Shown here: one piece after another, positions 6,799 to 8,598 of the stretch
Layout: each line of letters begins with the position of its first letter
Numbering within the stretch: position 1 is the first letter of the stretch
Source: Verrucomicrobiia bacterium
GTDB taxonomy: Bacteria; Verrucomicrobiota; Verrucomicrobiia; JABWAM01
Assembly (NCBI GenBank): GCA_013360985.1
Contig: JABWAM010000095.1
Coordinates: 1-8,598 of the forward strand
DNA length: 8,598 bases
Direction of reading: 5' to 3'
The notes under the pieces: model-generated
Seen by the model: the letters and a program-made list of their open reading frames with translations, nothing else
The model's database searches: none
Told to the model about the DNA's origin: nothing
Translations under genes and position numbers: made by a program

Positions 6799-8139
6799 TC
6801 AACGCAATCCCCGCGGCAGGAAGCGGCGATGGGCGGCGAGGAGGCGCAGGCCCATTTCGCGCGTGCGCGCGCTGTTGAGCAGGGAGGTCACGGGATCGAG
6901 CCGCAGGGCGTGCAACGCCAGCTCGCGGTCTCCGCGGAAACAGGCCTCGACGCTGAGGTTGAAAACCCGCGCGTACGGTTCGACGTAACCCACGACCTTC
7001 TCGGGCAGCGCGCCGAAAGCGATCGGCGAAAAACCGTTCGCGTCCACGCGCACGGCCGTTTCGACCACGGTTCCAAGCGGAAGGTTGGCGATCTGCCCAA
7101 CGTTGGGTACGTTCCCCACGTCAATGAACACCCGGCCGAGGGCGTGGGCCTGGATGATGTTCGCTGCGGTTTCCCGGCTCCGCGTGCGCATCCAATCGGG
7201 GAGCCGCCCCCGCGCCATGCGTCGCAGGACGCGCTCGCGCTTCGCGAACTGACGCCGCCGCAGGGCGACTGCGGTGCGGACGATGCGATACTTGCGCATG
7301 TTCGCGCGGCGGGTGATGTACTGCGCGAAAAACTCGCACGTGTGACGGTCTCCGAGGTAGGGCAGCACGCCGGTTTCGCGAAAGAGTTCCGTGGCCACCT
7401 CGCGTTTCGAGGTGAACCCCATGGGATCGGGCGCGCTCTCGCGCAACAGATCGGTCATGCTGCGCGCCGCGATGCGGCGCCGCAGGTCGGCGAGGAGATC
7501 GCGCCCCCGGGCGCGAATCGCAGTCATCCAGAAAAAATGATTCAGCCCGGCGTATTGGACCGCCGCCTCCTCCTCGCGTTCGAGGCGATAGAACTGTTTG
7601 AGAAACGCGAGGTTCTCGAAAAGCCCGTGGCACAACCCGACGACGGGCCCTTTGCAGAGGCGCGCGAGCACCGTCGTGAGCGTCGTCATCGGGTTCGTAT
7701 AGTTGAGGACGACCGCCCCCGGCGCGCGACGATTGATCTCCTCGGCGAGGTCGCGGAAAACCTCGAAGTTCCGCATCAAGCGCGCCCAGCCGCCGGGGCC
7801 GGAGGTGTCGCCCACCGTATGATAAATCCCGTATTTTTGGGGGATCGCGAGGTCGTGGGCCATGGAATCCAGTCCGCCGGTCGAGATCGCGATGATCACG
7901 TAATCCGCGCCGTCGAGCGCCGCGGCCCGCCGGTCGGTCACTACGACGCGCGCGCCGCTCCGGATCTTTCGATCGGCTTGAGCCAGCGCCGCGGCGACGA
8001 GTTCCGCGGCGCTTCGGCGAAGGTCATAGAGGACAAACTCCGAGTTCGAAATCCCTTCGGTCAGCATCATGTCCTTGACCAGAGCGGGCGCCCAGGCGTT
8101 GCTTCCGCCTCCCACGATCACGATCTTTTTGCGTTTCAT
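6799..8139 (-). CDS. Family 4 glycoside hydrolase (NAD- and metal-dependent alpha-glycosidase)
   Basis: The 446-residue protein is typical GH4 length. It starts with a Rossmann nucleotide-binding segment IVIVGGGSNAWAP (6-18) and YDL with D39 for the NAD ribose. GDTSGPGG (110-117), NYTNP (146-150), CHG (170-172, metal-binding Cys and His) and GLNHFFW (198-204, second His ligand) follow, then NVPNVGQIANLP (343-354) and LHALRLDPV near the end. GH4 enzymes cleave glycosides by oxidation at C3 of the sugar, using NAD+ and Mn2+ or a similar metal. CHG, rather than the CHE of alpha-glucosidases, CHS of alpha-galactosidases or CN of 6-phospho-glycosidases, points to the subgroup that includes uronic-acid-type alpha-glycosidases; substrate is inference. 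There is no signal peptide, so it is cytoplasmic. No clear Shine-Dalgarno precedes the ATG at 8139. It converges on the beta-lactamase-like gene with a 17-base gap. Confidence 0.92.
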   Translation of the reverse strand: MKRKKIVIVGGGSNAWAPALVKDMMLTEGISNSEFVLYDLRRSAAELVAAALAQADRKIRSGARVVVTDRRAAALDGADYVIIAISTGGLDSMAHDLAIPQKYGIYHTVGDTSGPGGWARLMRNFEVFRDLAEEINRRAPGAVVLNYTNPMTTLTTVLARLCKGPVVGLCHGLFENLAFLKQFYRLEREEEAAVQYAGLNHFFWMTAIRARGRDLLADLRRRIAARSMTDLLRESAPDPMGFTSKREVATELFRETGVLPYLGDRHTCEFFAQYITRRANMRKYRIVRTAVALRRRQFAKRERVLRRMARGRLPDWMRTRSRETAANIIQAHALGRVFIDVGNVPNVGQIANLPLGTVVETAVRVDANGFSPIAFGALPEKVVGYVEPYARVFNLSVEACFRGDRELALHALRLDPVTSLLNSARTREMGLRLLAAHRRFLPRGLR

Positions 8140-8598
8140 GGGCGGCGAGTGTGCCGGGCGCGCGCGCTCCGCGCAAGAGAAACCGAGGGGATCCCCATCC
8201 GCGTCGGCGCGCGAAGGACGCGGTTCCGCGCAAACGCGTTACGACGATCCCAAAATCCCCGCGTAAGGCATGAGGGGAGTCCATCCTCGGTCGAGGAATA
8301 TGCGACGCCCTCGCCACATTTTGGGCTCAAGCCGCTGTGGTGGCGCCGCCAGCGGCGGCGCCCTGCCTCGCTTCGCGACCGAGCGGATTTTCCTCAAGCA
8401 TGGACGATGGAAAGGTAGGGCGAGGCCGCCGGCCGAGCCGTCGCCTCCTTCTTGTAAGGAGTTCGGAATCTCGACACGCTCCGCCCACCCGGTCCTCCAT
8501 GGATGATGATGAGGGTTTCTCTGAAAATGGAGCTTATCCGTGGATCTGGGACGATCGCCAGCGCGCAAGGTCGGGGAGATCGCACCAGCGCAAAATGT
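8140..8598. other. Long intergenic region without a convincing complete gene
   Basis: The 459 bases upstream of the GH4 gene contain only short, poorly codon-biased open frames on either strand. The half next to GH4 (8140-8280) is very GC-rich with small palindromes such as GGGGATCCCC (8187-8196) and AACGCGTT (8233-8240), and must hold the GH4 promoter, but no recognisable -35/-10 pair was found. The middle (8284-8461) is a run of inverted repeats. The last 100 bases are open from an ATG at 8499 to the window edge on the plus strand, without a ribosome site, so a gene start there is possible but unsupported. Confidence 0.6.
8284..8461. repeat. Cluster of inverted repeats, REP-like or decayed repeat element
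   Basis: At least four dyads are visible. TCCTCG/CGAGGA lies at 8284-8297. GGCGCCGCC/GGCGGCGCC (8342-8350 and 8354-8362) is a perfect 9-bp stem with a 3-base loop. GGCGAGGC (8419-8426) pairs with GCC-G-TCGCC (8437-8445) with one bulge. CTCCTT/AAGGAG (8445-8450 and 8456-8461) has a 5-base loop. In addition GCCTCGC (8365-8371) is the complement of GCGAGGC (8420-8426), which would fold the middle into one larger arm. Such density in non-coding DNA resembles REP/BIME-type elements or a small non-autonomous element. Only one copy is in the window, so repeat status is inference. Confidence 0.4.

Noticed and set aside
8233..8240. AACGCGTT as a LacI-type operator upstream of the GH4 gene
   Set aside because: Only eight bases are symmetrical, flanks do not match, and such palindromes are frequent in GC-rich DNA; no regulator gene is present.
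6025..8418. 797-codon plus-strand open frame across the beta-lactamase-like and GH4 genes
   Set aside because: It covers two convincing genes in other frames and has a very Arg-rich, motif-free translation, typical of a GC-driven shadow frame.
8239..8585. Minus-strand open frames of 63-109 codons in the terminal intergenic region
   Set aside because: They run through the palindrome cluster, have no recognisable domain or ribosome site, and look like chance frames.
8499..8598. Start of a plus-strand gene running off the window (MDDDEGFSENG...)
   Set aside because: There is no ribosome site, the fragment is just 33 codons, and open frames of this length are expected by chance; it cannot be supported without the next bases.
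1..8598. CRISPR arrays, tRNA or rRNA genes, transposases, integrases
   Set aside because: No regularly spaced direct repeats, tRNA-like cloverleaf, rRNA signature or transposase/integrase motif was seen on either strand.

Overview
The window is GC-rich (about 60% or more by eye) and densely coded. It comes from a Gram-negative bacterium: it encodes an outer-membrane secretin with its inner-membrane alignment proteins, and several products carry Sec signal peptides. The style of the pilus block and the high GC would suit the PVC group (Verrucomicrobiota and relatives), but that placement is an impression, not a demonstration.

Layout. Bases 3-98 are the Ala/Pro-rich tail of an upstream gene, probably pilM or another pilus gene. 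Bases 105-3787 hold four co-directional, overlapping genes that look like pilN, pilO, pilP and a pilQ-type secretin: the alignment subcomplex and outer-membrane pore of a type IV pilus or related type II secretion machine. A 101-base gap with a compact hairpin follows. Bases 3889-6781 hold a second co-directional block: a short SxtJ-like membrane protein, a NodU/CmcH-family carbamoyltransferase and a secreted or membrane-anchored class D beta-lactamase-like protein. These three are joined by two 4-base GTGA stop/start overlaps. Converging on this block, with only 17 bases between, is a minus-strand gene for a cytoplasmic NAD- and metal-dependent family 4 glycoside hydrolase (6799-8139). The last 459 bases have no convincing complete gene but contain a cluster of inverted repeats that look like a REP-type or decayed repeat element.

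How the genes work together. PilN, PilO and PilP would form the inner-membrane and periplasmic scaffold that docks on the secretin. The second block reads as one translational unit. The SxtJ-like protein and carbamoyltransferase recall pairs known from secondary-metabolite and surface-glycan loci, where a hydroxyl group is O-carbamoylated. A penicillin-recognising serine enzyme coupled to that pair is the most unusual association here. The GH4 enzyme is probably an independent sugar-catabolism gene.
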